This document shows positions 37,201 through 46,908 of a DNA stretch of 64,000 nucleotides, in pieces. The DNA comes from Thermasporomyces composti. Lineage in GTDB: Bacteria > Actinomycetota > Actinomycetes > Propionibacteriales > Actinopolymorphaceae. A program made the translations under genes and the position numbers. Position 1 is the stretch's first letter. Every line of letters begins with the position of its first letter. The stretch lies in contig NZ_QTUC01000001.1 in assembly GCF_003386795.1 (NCBI RefSeq), positions 1,736,001-1,800,000 of the forward strand, in the 5' to 3' direction. A model generated the notes under the pieces. That model made no database searches and was not told where the DNA came from. It saw only the letters and a list, made by a program, of their open reading frames with translations.

Positions 37201-37655
37201 CCCACCTGGGCTGGGCGACGATCGTGACCGCGCGGACGGCGGTGGAGGCGCTGGTCCTCGTCACCGAGCGCATCCCCAGCCTACGGATCCGTGGGCGCAC
37301 CGTGCACCAGGTAGGCCTGCCGTACCACTGGGGACCGAACGGGCTCGTCGTCGGGGACGCGGCCAACGAGCTGCTCGCCGTGGTCCTCGACCCCAACGTC
37401 CACATCCAGGAGTCGAAGGCCGCGACGTGTGACATCCGGCCAGGACGCCGCCCCCGGGGCCGGGACCTGCTGGACCTCGTGGCCGACTACCGCGCCCGGG
37501 CCGGCGTCACCGAGCTGACCGGGCTGAACGGCGGCTCGGCGGACGGCAGGACCCCGAGGGACGCCAGGACCGCGCACGGCACCGTCGCCCCCGGCGACGC
37601 TCCCCCAGACACGGACGGTACGGACGGGCCGACCCGGAAGGAGCCACCCCGATGA
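34284..37655 (+). CDS. fdhA: Formate dehydrogenase catalytic subunit, selenoprotein
   Basis: This molybdopterin (or tungsten) enzyme oxidises formate to CO2. It is read through an in-frame TGA (34848-34850) as selenocysteine 189, giving 1123 residues. An N-terminal [4Fe-4S] site is formed by Cys51, Cys54, Cys58 (CPYCAVGCG) and Cys86 (RLCPKG). Sec189 sits in QARIUHSSTVPGLG, the active-site position of Sec-type formate dehydrogenases, with His190 next to it. The molybdopterin domains and the C-terminal dinucleotide-binding domain (LTEHHTAGGMSRFLP) follow. No Tat signal is present, unlike exported FdnG. ATG with CGGAGG upstream. The ATGA overlap with fdhB shows an operon. A SECIS follows the TGA directly. 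Confidence 0.95.
34848..34880 (+). promoter_or_regulatory. Selenocysteine UGA codon and bacterial SECIS element
   Basis: The UGA is followed after 11 nt by a perfect stem, GGTTCCC (34862-34868) and GGGAACC (34874-34880), around the loop GGTCT (34869-34873). The E. coli fdhF SECIS has the same GGUCU loop at the same distance, which SelB contacts. The codons after it encode HSSTVPGLGTSFG, so the hairpin is coding as well. Confidence 0.93.
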
Positions 37656-38572
37656 GCAACCGGTTGGCCGGGCCGCTGGCTGACCCGGCCAAGGACGCTG
37701 GCCATCCCGACGACCACCCGCCACGGGTCGGGTTCTTCACCGACACCTCGCTGTGCATCGGGTGCAAGGCGTGCGAGGTCGCGTGCAAGGAGTGGAACAT
37801 GCTGCCCGACGACGGCATGCAGCTCCTCGGCCACTCCTACGACAACACCGGGGCCCTCGGGGCGAGCACGTGGCGGCACGTGGCGTTCGTCGAGCAGCGA
37901 GTTCCTCGCCACGGCCCTCCGGTCGACCTCGGGATGCCCACCGTCGGCCCTCCGGCGTCGGCGTCCGACTCGACCGCGACCGACACCGCCGAGAACGGTG
38001 ACGGGACGTCGCTCCGCTGGCTGATGGCGAGCGACGTCTGCAAGCACTGCACGCACGCCGCCTGCCTCGACGTCTGTCCGACCGGCGCGCTGTTCCGCAC
38101 CGAGTTCGGCACCGTCGTCGTCCAGAACGACGTGTGCAACGGCTGCGGCTACTGCGTGTCGGCATGTCCCTACGGCGTCATCGACATTCGGCCCGGCGAC
38201 GGCGGCGCGTACAAGTGCACCCTGTGCTACGACCGCCTGCGGGACGGCCTCGAGCCGGCGTGCGCCAAGGCCTGCCCCACCGACTCGATCCAGTTCGGGG
38301 AGCTGGACGAGCTGCGGCGCCGAGCCCGGCGGCGGATCCGCGAGCTCCAAGCCGCGGGCGTGGAGACAGCACAGCTCTACGGCGACGACCCCGACGACGG
38401 AGTGGGTGGCGACGGCGCCTTCTTCCTCCTCCTCGACGAGCCGGAGGTCTACGGGCTGCCGCCGGACCCGGTCGTCACCACCAAGGATCTGCCTTCGATG
38501 TGGCGGCACGCGGCCGTCGCGGCGCTGGCCGTGGCGGCGGGCGTGGTCGCCTCGTTCCTGGGACGGCGGTGA
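37652..38572 (+). CDS. fdhB: Formate dehydrogenase iron-sulfur subunit
   Basis: This 306-residue electron-transfer subunit has four [4Fe-4S] clusters. The Cys motifs are CIGCKACEVAC (Cys35, 38, 41, 45), CKHCTHAACLDVCP, CNGCGYCVSACP and CTLCYDRLRDGLEPACAKACP. The C-terminus ends in a hydrophobic anchor (WRHAAVAALAVAAGVVASFL), which would tie the complex to the membrane. An ATGA overlap joins it to fdhA, and the next gene starts three bases after its stop. It passes electrons from FdhA to the membrane subunit. Confidence 0.93.
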   Translation: MSNRLAGPLADPAKDAGHPDDHPPRVGFFTDTSLCIGCKACEVACKEWNMLPDDGMQLLGHSYDNTGALGASTWRHVAFVEQRVPRHGPPVDLGMPTVGPPASASDSTATDTAENGDGTSLRWLMASDVCKHCTHAACLDVCPTGALFRTEFGTVVVQNDVCNGCGYCVSACPYGVIDIRPGDGGAYKCTLCYDRLRDGLEPACAKACPTDSIQFGELDELRRRARRRIRELQAAGVETAQLYGDDPDDGVGGDGAFFLLLDEPEVYGLPPDPVVTTKDLPSMWRHAAVAALAVAAGVVASFLGRR

Positions 38573-38575
38573 GCC

Positions 38576-39487
38576 ATGCGCGCGGAGCGACCGACGGTGC
38601 CCCCTGCGACGTTCCGGTCCTACTACGGACGCCCGATCCTCAAGGAGCCGCCGTGGAAGGTTCCCGACGTCCCGCTCTACCTCTTCCTCGGCGGGTTGGC
38701 CGGAGCCTCCGCGTCCGCGGCGGCGTTGGCTGACCTGACCCGTCGGCCTGAGCTGGCCCGGGTCAGCCGGTACGCCGCGGCGGTGGCCTCCTCCTCCAGC
38801 GTCCTCGCCCTCATCCACGACCTGGGCCGGCCGCGGCGGTTCCTCAACATGCTGCGAGTCCTGAAGCCCACCTCGCCACTGTCGGTGGGATCGTGGATCC
38901 TGGCTCCCTTCTCCGCCGTCGCGGCCACAGCCGCGGCGTCCGAGCTGACGGGCGTCCTGCCTCGCTGGGGCCGCGCCGCCGGGATGGTCGCCGGCGTCCT
39001 GGGTCCGGCGATGTCCACCTACACCTCGGTGCTGCTCGCCAACACCGCGGTCCCGGCGTGGCACGAGTACTACCCGGAGCTGCCGTTCGCCTTCGGCGGG
39101 AGCGCGCTCGCCACCGCCGGCGGCGCCGCGCTGCTGGCCACGCCGCTCGCCGAGTCGGGCCCGGCGCGCCGGATGGCGGTCGTGGGCGCGGGCATGGAGC
39201 TGGCCGCACTCCGTCGCATCGAGCGTCGCGGCGGCATCGTCGGCGAGCCCTACCGGACCGGGTTGCCGCGTCGCCTGTTCACCGCGGGGCGGGCGCTCAC
39301 CAGCGTCGGCGCGGGTCTGGCGCTGACGGGGCGGCGCACCCGAGCCGCGACGGTCGCGGCCGGCGTGGCGCTGCTCGCCGGAGGGCTGTGCATGCGCTTC
39401 GGCGTCTTCTACGCCGGGCGGGCCTCGGCTCGCGACCCCAAGTACGTCGTCCTCCCGCAGCGGGAGCGGCGCCGCCGGCACGCCTGA
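38576..39487 (+). CDS. NrfD-family membrane subunit of formate dehydrogenase
   Basis: This 303-residue integral membrane protein of the NrfD/PsrC family has eight predicted hydrophobic segments, starting VPLYLFLGGLAGASASAAAL. NrfD subunits pass electrons to or from quinone, so this enzyme probably reduces menaquinone with electrons from formate. It contains no heme-binding pattern typical of the cytochrome b FdnI. It begins three bases after the fdhB stop. NrfD-type and FdnI-type subunits are alternatives in different formate dehydrogenases. Confidence 0.85.
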   Translation: MRAERPTVPPATFRSYYGRPILKEPPWKVPDVPLYLFLGGLAGASASAAALADLTRRPELARVSRYAAAVASSSSVLALIHDLGRPRRFLNMLRVLKPTSPLSVGSWILAPFSAVAATAAASELTGVLPRWGRAAGMVAGVLGPAMSTYTSVLLANTAVPAWHEYYPELPFAFGGSALATAGGAALLATPLAESGPARRMAVVGAGMELAALRRIERRGGIVGEPYRTGLPRRLFTAGRALTSVGAGLALTGRRTRAATVAAGVALLAGGLCMRFGVFYAGRASARDPKYVVLPQRERRRRHA

Positions 39488-39559
39488 GCGGCGGACTCAC
39501 CGACCCACTCGCCGGGTGAGGGCTGTCTTTCACCCTCCACGCGCGGTACGGTCACAGGC

Positions 39560-40165
39560 GTGATCGTGGTGACAGCTGCACTGAAGGGTGGGGTCGGCAA
39601 GACCACCACATCGGTCTACCTCGCCGCGCTCGCCGCCTCGGGCCGCCGCACGGCAACGCTCATCGACGCCGACCCGCAGGCCAGTGCCGCCGAGTGGGTC
39701 GAGAACGCGACCGACGAGCGGTTGCAGCGGATCCAGGTCATCGAGGCGCCGACCGAGCGGCTGTTGACGAAGGCGCTCGACAAGGCGGCGGCCGACGGTG
39801 TGGTCGTCGTCGACACTCCACCGGCGCACGAGCGTCTGCTGACCAAGGCGCTGAGCCGGGCGACGGTCGTGATCGTCCCGACGCGGGTCGGTGGGATCGA
39901 GACCTCGCGCGTGGAGGCGGTCCTCGACATCGTGCCGGAGACCACGCCGGCGGGCCTGGTCATCTGCTCAGCCCGGACCTATACGCGCAGCTACCAGGAG
40001 GCGCTCAACAACTGGATCCAGGCCGGGGTGCCGGTGTGGGGGACGGCACCGGAGCGCGTGGCGATCACCGCCGGTCCCCGCGGCCCACTCTGCCCCGACG
40101 GGCTGGAGGCCTACCGCAAGGTCTGGCGGCGGGCCCAGTACGCCGCGCGATCGGTCGCGGCCTAG
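39560..40165 (+). CDS. ParA-family ATPase, orphan
   Basis: This 201-residue P-loop ATPase has a deviant Walker A ALKGGVGKTT, the ParA motif VVVVDTPPAHE and IDADPQASAAEW. No parB or parS accompanies it, so it could position a protein or complex rather than a plasmid. A TACGGT -10 hexamer ends seven bases before the GTG, suggesting a leaderless transcript. It lies 72 nt after the formate dehydrogenase operon. Confidence 0.8.
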   Translation: MIVVTAALKGGVGKTTTSVYLAALAASGRRTATLIDADPQASAAEWVENATDERLQRIQVIEAPTERLLTKALDKAAADGVVVVDTPPAHERLLTKALSRATVVIVPTRVGGIETSRVEAVLDIVPETTPAGLVICSARTYTRSYQEALNNWIQAGVPVWGTAPERVAITAGPRGPLCPDGLEAYRKVWRRAQYAARSVAA

Positions 40166-40195
40166 ACGTCCCATCGTCCCGCCACCCCACCAGCG

Positions 40196-41596
40196 TTACA
40201 TCGCCTCCAGCTCCTTGCCCTTGGTCTCAGGCACCCGTCGCAGGACGAACAGGAACGACAGCGCCGCGAAGAACGTGTACAGGCCGTAGGCGAACGCCAG
40301 CCCCAGGTCCTGGAGGACGGGGAAGGTCGTGGAGACCACGAAGTTGGCGATCCACTGCGCGGCTACCGCGACGGCGAGCGCCTGGGCGCGGATCCGGTTG
40401 GCGAACATCTCCCCGAGCAGCACCCAGACGACCGGTCCCCAGCTGAGCCCGAAGAACACGACGAAGAGGTTGGCGGCGACCAGCGCCACCGGCCCCATGA
40501 CCTCGCTCAGCATGGGCTCGCCGGCCACGATCGGGGCGGTCCCGAACGAGTACGCCAGCGCCCCCAGCGACACCGTCATCCCGGCCGACCCGATCAACAA
40601 CAGAGGCTTCCGGCCGAGGCGGTCGATGGTGGCGATGGCGATGAGCGTGGTGACGATGTTCGTCACCGAGGTGATCACGGTGATCGCGAACGAGTCGCGC
40701 TCGCTGAAGCCAACCGCCTGCCAGAGCACCGTCGAGTAGTAGAAGATCACGTTGATGCCGACGAACTGCTGGAAGACCGACAGCAGGATGCCGACCCACA
40801 CGATGGGAAGCAGGCCGAGCGTCGGCCCGCGCAGGTCCGCCATGCTGAGCCTGCGCTCGAGGGCGAGCGTCCGTCGGATCTCCTCGACCTTCGCGTCGAC
40901 GTCACCCCCGATGTAGCGCATGGTCACGGCCTTCGCCTCGGCGGTGCGACCCTTGCCCACCAGGAAACGCGGTGACTCCGGGAGCTGCATGGCGAGCGTG
41001 CCGTAGGCGAGCGCCGGGACCATCAACGACAGCAGCATCCATCGCCACGCGGGCAAGCCGAACCACATGGGCTCGGCGGCGCCACCGGCGTAGGTGGCGA
41101 GCGCGAAGTCGATCAGCAAGGCGACGAAGATGCCGAAGACGATGGCGAGCTGCTGGAGCGACCCCAGTCGGCCTCGGATCCTCGCCGGGGAGATCTCCGC
41201 GATGTACGCCGGCGCGATGACCGACGCGGCTCCGACGCCCATGCCTCCGACGAACCGCCAGAACGCCAGGTCGTAGATCGAGAACGCCAGACCCGATCCC
41301 AGCCCGCTGACGAAGAACACCGCGGCCGCGATCACCATCACCCGGACCCGGCCCAAGCGGTTGGCCAGCGGCCCCGCGAACCACGCGCCGGTCGCCGAGC
41401 CGAGGAGCGCCGCGGCGACCGACAGCCCGAGCAGCAGGGACGAGGGGTCGAACGTCTCCCGGACTGCGCCGACCGCGCCGTTGATGACCGCCGTGTCGAA
41501 CCCGAACAGGAAACCGCCGATCGCCGCCGTCCCGGCGACGAGAACGGTGCGTCCGGTGTCGGCTCGGTGCTCGGCGGGCAGGTCACCCAACGCCAT
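40196..41596 (-). CDS. Sugar-porter MFS transporter
   Basis: This 466-residue MFS protein of the sugar porter family has 12 predicted helices. Sugar-porter signatures are present: FGFDTAVINGAVGAV, the intracellular motif LANRLGRVR, PESPRFLVGKGR after helix 6, DRLGRKPLLLIGS, and the C-terminal PETKGKELEAM. ATG 41596 has GGAG five bases upstream. It ends in TAA, converging on parA. Hexose or polyol proton symport is the likely role. Confidence 0.88.
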   Translation of the reverse strand: MALGDLPAEHRADTGRTVLVAGTAAIGGFLFGFDTAVINGAVGAVRETFDPSSLLLGLSVAAALLGSATGAWFAGPLANRLGRVRVMVIAAAVFFVSGLGSGLAFSIYDLAFWRFVGGMGVGAASVIAPAYIAEISPARIRGRLGSLQQLAIVFGIFVALLIDFALATYAGGAAEPMWFGLPAWRWMLLSLMVPALAYGTLAMQLPESPRFLVGKGRTAEAKAVTMRYIGGDVDAKVEEIRRTLALERRLSMADLRGPTLGLLPIVWVGILLSVFQQFVGINVIFYYSTVLWQAVGFSERDSFAITVITSVTNIVTTLIAIATIDRLGRKPLLLIGSAGMTVSLGALAYSFGTAPIVAGEPMLSEVMGPVALVAANLFVVFFGLSWGPVVWVLLGEMFANRIRAQALAVAVAAQWIANFVVSTTFPVLQDLGLAFAYGLYTFFAALSFLFVLRRVPETKGKELEAM

Positions 41597-42000
41597 ACGG
41601 GCTCCATGCCCGCAGGCGGGAGCCTTCAGTCCGACGGCGGGAGCCCTGGTTCGACCCGTCGGCGGGAGGTTCGACACAGCCTGACACGTGCGGAGCCGTG
41701 GCGACTTCGCGGACAAGCGCACCGGGCCGGGACGGGTCGCCGGGAACGGGGTATGGGCACGGCTAGCACCGGCCGCCGACGTCGGCCACGTCCGGCGCGG
41801 CCACTCACCCCCCCGGCGGCTGTCCGGCGCGGCGACTGACGTTCTGGCGGACGGTGTCATCGCAGGCCACGAGCCACCGCAGGGCGGAAGACAGGGACAC
41901 GCGCGTGCGCGCGTGCGGGGGGTGAGCGGGATTCGTACCAGGTCGAACGCCGAGGACACCGCTGCCACCGAGCCGACCACGTTCGGCCCGGGGGTGTGCG
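41597..42000. other. Intergenic region with a purine-pyrimidine run
   Basis: This 404-nt spacer lies between the divergent sugar porter and LCP genes, so it should hold both promoters. No gene is supported. A 21-nt alternating purine-pyrimidine run (41897-41917) contains the palindrome CACGCGCGTGCGCGCGTG. No clear -35/-10 pairs or operators stand out. Confidence 0.45.
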
Positions 42001-43530
42001 ATGTCTAGGCCACCGGAGGAGTACGGAACCTGGTGGGGGACTCCACCACCGTCGGCTCGCCAGGAACCGCGGTCGTTCGCGAGAGCCCTGGGCTTGACCG
42101 TCCTTGGCGCCCTGGTGCCGGGCGCGGGGCTGTGGGCGGCGGGTCGACGCAAGCTCGGCCTGACGATTCTGGCGATCTTCGTGCTGCTGTGCGCGGGCGC
42201 GGTCTACCTCGCCACCCACGGGCGGCTGCTCGTCCTGCACTGGATCGTGCGACCAGAGGCGCTGAGCGTGATCGCGGCGGCCCTCCCGTTGCTCGGTGTG
42301 GCCTGGGCGCTAGTCGTCCTCACCACCTACCGCTCCCTGCGTCCGTCCACGACGTCCACGCTGGAACGAGTCACCGGCTACACCGTCGCGATCACGCTCG
42401 CCCTCGCGATCCTCGCGCCGTTGGCGGTCGGCGGTCGGTACGCGCTCGTGCAGAAGGACCTGATCGAGCACGTCTTCGCCGACACCGAGCCGGTGAGCGT
42501 GGCCGCGGCGACCACATCGACGCCGACTCCAGCCTCCGATGCGAGCCCGGGCTCCACAGCGAGCGCGTCCGCTTCCCCGTCTCCCTCGCCGCGTCCGGAC
42601 CCGTGGAAGGGGCGGGATCGCGTCAACATCCTCCTGCTCGGAGGTGACGGCGGGCCCGACCGGGTGGGCATCCGCACCGACACCGTCATCCTGGCCAGCA
42701 TCGACGTCCACACCGGCAACACGCTGCTGATCGGGCTGCCGCGCAACCTGAGCAAGATCCCCTTCCCACCCGACTCACCGCTGCGGAAGGCGTACCCGAC
42801 CGGCAAGTACGAGGGCGAGGGCGACTACCTGGAGTGGATCCTGACGTCCATCTACGAGAACCTGCCCGCCGCGCACCCCGGCCTGCTGAAGGTGGCCAAC
42901 CCTGGCGCGGAGGCGACCAAGCACGCGGTAGCGGGCGCTCTCAACCTCCCGGTGCACTACTACGTGCTCGTCAACCTCAAGGGGTTCGAGAAGCTGATCG
43001 ACGCCATCGGCGGCATCACGGTCAACGTCAACCACCGGGTCGCCATCGGCGGGGTCGAGTCGGAGGGTCTGCGCCCCGGCGGGTGGATCGAGAAGGGCCC
43101 GAACCAGCACCTCGATGGACACAAAGCGCTGTGGTTCGCGCGCGGACGCTACGGAGCCGACGACTACCAGCGGATGGAACGCCAGCGTTGCGTGGTGAAG
43201 GCGATCATCGACCAGGTGGACCCGGTCACGTTCCTCACCAGGTTCGAGGCGATCGCCACCACCACCAAGGACTTGATCCTCACCGACATCCCGGCCGACC
43301 TGCTGCCCGCCCTCGTCGACTTGTCTCTCAAGGTGAAGCAGGCCGAAGTCAGCGCCCTCACGTTCACGAACAAGATCATCAAGACCTCGAACCCGGACTA
43401 CGCGCTCATGCGCTCGATGGTGCGCAACGCCTTGGAAGGTGTCGGCTCTGGCGCGGTCGGAAAGTCGCAGCCGAGGTGGCAGGCCGACTCGCTGGACGAG
43501 GTGTGCGCGTACGCGCCGGAGGAGAGCTGA
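42001..43530 (+). CDS. LytR-CpsA-Psr (LCP) family protein
   Basis: LCP proteins are membrane enzymes that attach secondary wall polymers to peptidoglycan. The 509-residue protein has several N-terminal membrane helices, a low-complexity Ser/Pro/Ala linker (about residues 160-200) and an extracellular LCP domain from about residue 205 with VNILLLGGDGG, GIRTDTVILASID, LLIGLPRNLSKIP and RYGADDYQRMERQRCVVKA. Four N-terminal helices are more than the usual single one. An ATG start lies at the beginning of homology. Confidence 0.88.
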   Translation: MSRPPEEYGTWWGTPPPSARQEPRSFARALGLTVLGALVPGAGLWAAGRRKLGLTILAIFVLLCAGAVYLATHGRLLVLHWIVRPEALSVIAAALPLLGVAWALVVLTTYRSLRPSTTSTLERVTGYTVAITLALAILAPLAVGGRYALVQKDLIEHVFADTEPVSVAAATTSTPTPASDASPGSTASASASPSPSPRPDPWKGRDRVNILLLGGDGGPDRVGIRTDTVILASIDVHTGNTLLIGLPRNLSKIPFPPDSPLRKAYPTGKYEGEGDYLEWILTSIYENLPAAHPGLLKVANPGAEATKHAVAGALNLPVHYYVLVNLKGFEKLIDAIGGITVNVNHRVAIGGVESEGLRPGGWIEKGPNQHLDGHKALWFARGRYGADDYQRMERQRCVVKAIIDQVDPVTFLTRFEAIATTTKDLILTDIPADLLPALVDLSLKVKQAEVSALTFTNKIIKTSNPDYALMRSMVRNALEGVGSGAVGKSQPRWQADSLDEVCAYAPEES

Positions 43531-43573
43531 CCCGGGCGGCGAGCGCCGCATAGTCGATCGACGCGCCGGGTAG

Positions 43574-45070
<1,497 letters not shown>

Positions 45071-45102
45071 GGCCGTCGCCCGCCGCCACACGAGGGGGAC
45101 CG

Positions 45103-45582
45103 ATGCGGATCACCCAGGGCACCTTCTCCTACCTGCCCGACCTCAGCGACGAGGAGATCGCCCAGCAGGTCCAGTACGCGCTGGACAACGGCTGGGCGAT
45201 CTCGATCGAGTTCACCGACGACCCCCACCCGCGTAACCACTACTGGGACATGTGGGGTCTGCCGATGTTCGACCTCACCGACGCGTCCGCGGTGGTGTAC
45301 GAGGTGAACCAGTGCCGAGCGGCCTACCCCCAGCGCTACATCCGGGTCAACGCCTACGACGCGCGCCACGACCGACAGACGACGGCGCTGTCCTTCATCG
45401 TCCATCGGCCTGACCACGAGCCGGGCTTCCGGCTGGAGCGGGGGGAGCACATCGACCGCCGGCTGCGCTACACGATCCACCCCTACGCCACGGACCGGCC
45501 GCCCGGGGAGCGCTACGGCTTCACCTCCGGTGACGGGCACCCGCGTCCGCCGCGCCAGCGCGGCCGGCGGCCGGCGTCCTAG
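45103..45582 (+). CDS. cbbS: RuBisCO small subunit
   Basis: This 159-residue subunit caps the L8S8 holoenzyme. It has the red-type start [37 protein letters not shown] and [19 protein letters not shown], and the C-terminal extension (PGFRLERGE to RYTIHPYA) seen in red-type but not plant small subunits. ATG after GAGGGGGACC, 32 nt past cbbL. An extra Arg/Pro-rich tail ([13 protein letters not shown]) follows. Confidence 0.95.
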   Translation: MRITQGTFSYLPDLSDEEIAQQVQYALDNGWAISIEFTDDPHPRNHYWDMWGLPMFDLTDASAVVYEVNQCRAAYPQRYIRVNAYDARHDRQTTALSFIVHRPDHEPGFRLERGEHIDRRLRYTIHPYATDRPPGERYGFTSGDGHPRPPRQRGRRPAS

Positions 45583-45590
45583 GCCCTGTC

Positions 45591-45644
45591 TCAGAACCGA
45601 TGCCGTCCTCGGAACCGATGTCCTCCTCGAAACCGATGCCGTCG
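45591..45644. repeat. Three tandem 18-bp repeats between cbbS and cbbX
   Basis: TCAGAACCGATGCCGTCC (45591-45608), TCGGAACCGATGTCCTCC (45609-45626) and TCGAAACCGATGCCGTCG (45627-45644) are near-identical and abut exactly. The unit length is a multiple of three; in the cbbX frame the core would read [18 protein letters not shown], but no start codon lies directly upstream. Confidence 0.65.
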
Positions 45645-45670
45645 CCGACCATGACCTCTCCTCGACCGCG

Positions 45671-46684
45671 ATGACCAGCGGCTCGCGAACCCCTCCGCGG
45701 GGTTTCCGCATGCCCACGCCGGGCCGGCCACACCCCGAGCCGCCGGCACCCGAGCCGGGAACGGCGGAGGCCGCAGCGTCTCCGGACTCGGCAGATCCCC
45801 CGCTGCCGCCCGACGCCACCGTCGACCTCGCCGCCGAACGGCAGGCTTCCGGAATCGACGAGATCCTCGACACCCTCGACCGGGAACTGGTCGGGCTCCA
45901 GCAGGTCAAGACCCGCATCCGTGAGATCGCCGCTCTCCTGCTCGTCGACCGGGTTCGTCGGCGCTTCCGGCTGACCTCGTCCCGACCGAGCCTCCACATG
46001 TCGTTCACCGGCAGCCCAGGAACCGGCAAGACCACGGTGGCGCTGCGGATGGCGGAGCTGCTCCACCGGCTGGGGTGTATCGAGCGTGGCCACCTGGTGG
46101 CGGTGACCAGGGACGACCTGGTGGGCCAGTACGTCGGGCACACCGCCCCCAAGACCAAGGAGGTCCTCAAGCGGGCGATGGGCGGGGTGCTGTTCATCGA
46201 CGAGGCGTACTACCTCTACCGGGCCGAGAACGAGCGGGACTACGGGCAGGAGGCGATCGAGATCCTGCTCCAGGTCATGGAGAACGAGCGCGACAACCTG
46301 GTGGTGATCCTCGCCGGCTACAAGGACCGCATGGAGTCGTTCTTCGCCTCCAACCCGGGAATCAGCTCGCGCATCGCCCACCACCTGCACTTCGCCGACT
46401 ACAGCCTGGACGAGCTGATGGCGATCGCGCGGCTCATGCTGGATCGGGACAACTACCGCCTCTCGGGGGCGGCGGAGCAGACGTTCCGCGAGTACTTGGC
46501 CCGTCGGATGCGGCAGCCCAGGTTCGCCAACGCGCGCAGCGTGCGGAACGCGCTGGAACGCGCGCGGCTCCGGCACGCGAACCGACTGCTCGCCGCCTCG
46601 GGTCGGACGTGGAGCCGCGACGACCTCATGCGGTTCGAGCCGGAGGACTTCCTCGCCAGTCGCGTCTTCACCGGCGGGGTGTGA
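45671..46684 (+). CDS. cbbX: RuBisCO activase CbbX (AAA+)
   Basis: This hexameric AAA+ ATPase reactivates inhibited red-type RuBisCO by pulling on the CbbL C-terminal tail. The 337-residue protein has Walker [10 protein letters not shown], Walker [13 protein letters not shown], sensor region [16 protein letters not shown] and the Arg-finger region [14 protein letters not shown]. The N-terminus is Pro-rich and longer than usual (about 60 extra residues). ATG 45671 is the first in-frame ATG after cbbS; an internal ATG at 45710 or a GTG at 45530 inside cbbS are alternatives, and none has a strong ribosome-binding site. Confidence 0.93.
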   Translation: MTSGSRTPPRGFRMPTPGRPHPEPPAPEPGTAEAAASPDSADPPLPPDATVDLAAERQASGIDEILDTLDRELVGLQQVKTRIREIAALLLVDRVRRRFRLTSSRPSLHMSFTGSPGTGKTTVALRMAELLHRLGCIERGHLVAVTRDDLVGQYVGHTAPKTKEVLKRAMGGVLFIDEAYYLYRAENERDYGQEAIEILLQVMENERDNLVVILAGYKDRMESFFASNPGISSRIAHHLHFADYSLDELMAIARLMLDRDNYRLSGAAEQTFREYLARRMRQPRFANARSVRNALERARLRHANRLLAASGRTWSRDDLMRFEPEDFLASRVFTGGV

Positions 46685-46832
46685 CCCGGCCCCGTCCCCA
46701 GCACGCGCCGAACGCCCGAGACTCAAAGCGACCAGGCTCAGAGCGCCCCGAAGTCAGACCAACGCAGACCTCGAACGACGCGGACCCGGAGTGGCCGAGC
46801 ACCTCGACCCGACACGGGTCCAGAAAGGTTGG

Positions 46833-46856
46833 TGGGCACCGGGGAACCGGCGCCCA
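46833..46856. terminator. Hairpin between convergent cbbX and prk
   Basis: TGGGCACCGG and CCGGCGCCCA pair around GGAA with one A-C mismatch (10-bp arms, 9 pairs). It lies 148 nt past cbbX and 53 nt past the prk stop, so it could end both transcripts. Confidence 0.45.
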
Positions 46857-46908
46857 GCCCGAGTGTGACAGCTCGACACGTCCAGGTCAACAGTGCGCGA
46901 ACAGCCGA

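Noticed and set aside
34017-37205. 1062-codon open frame on the minus strand across fdhA
   Set aside because: It mirrors the codon structure of fdhA on the opposite strand in a high-GC genome and its translation shows no known domain.
41688-42008. 106-codon frame upstream of the LCP gene
   Set aside because: No ribosome-binding site, low-complexity translation, and it ends inside the LCP start region.
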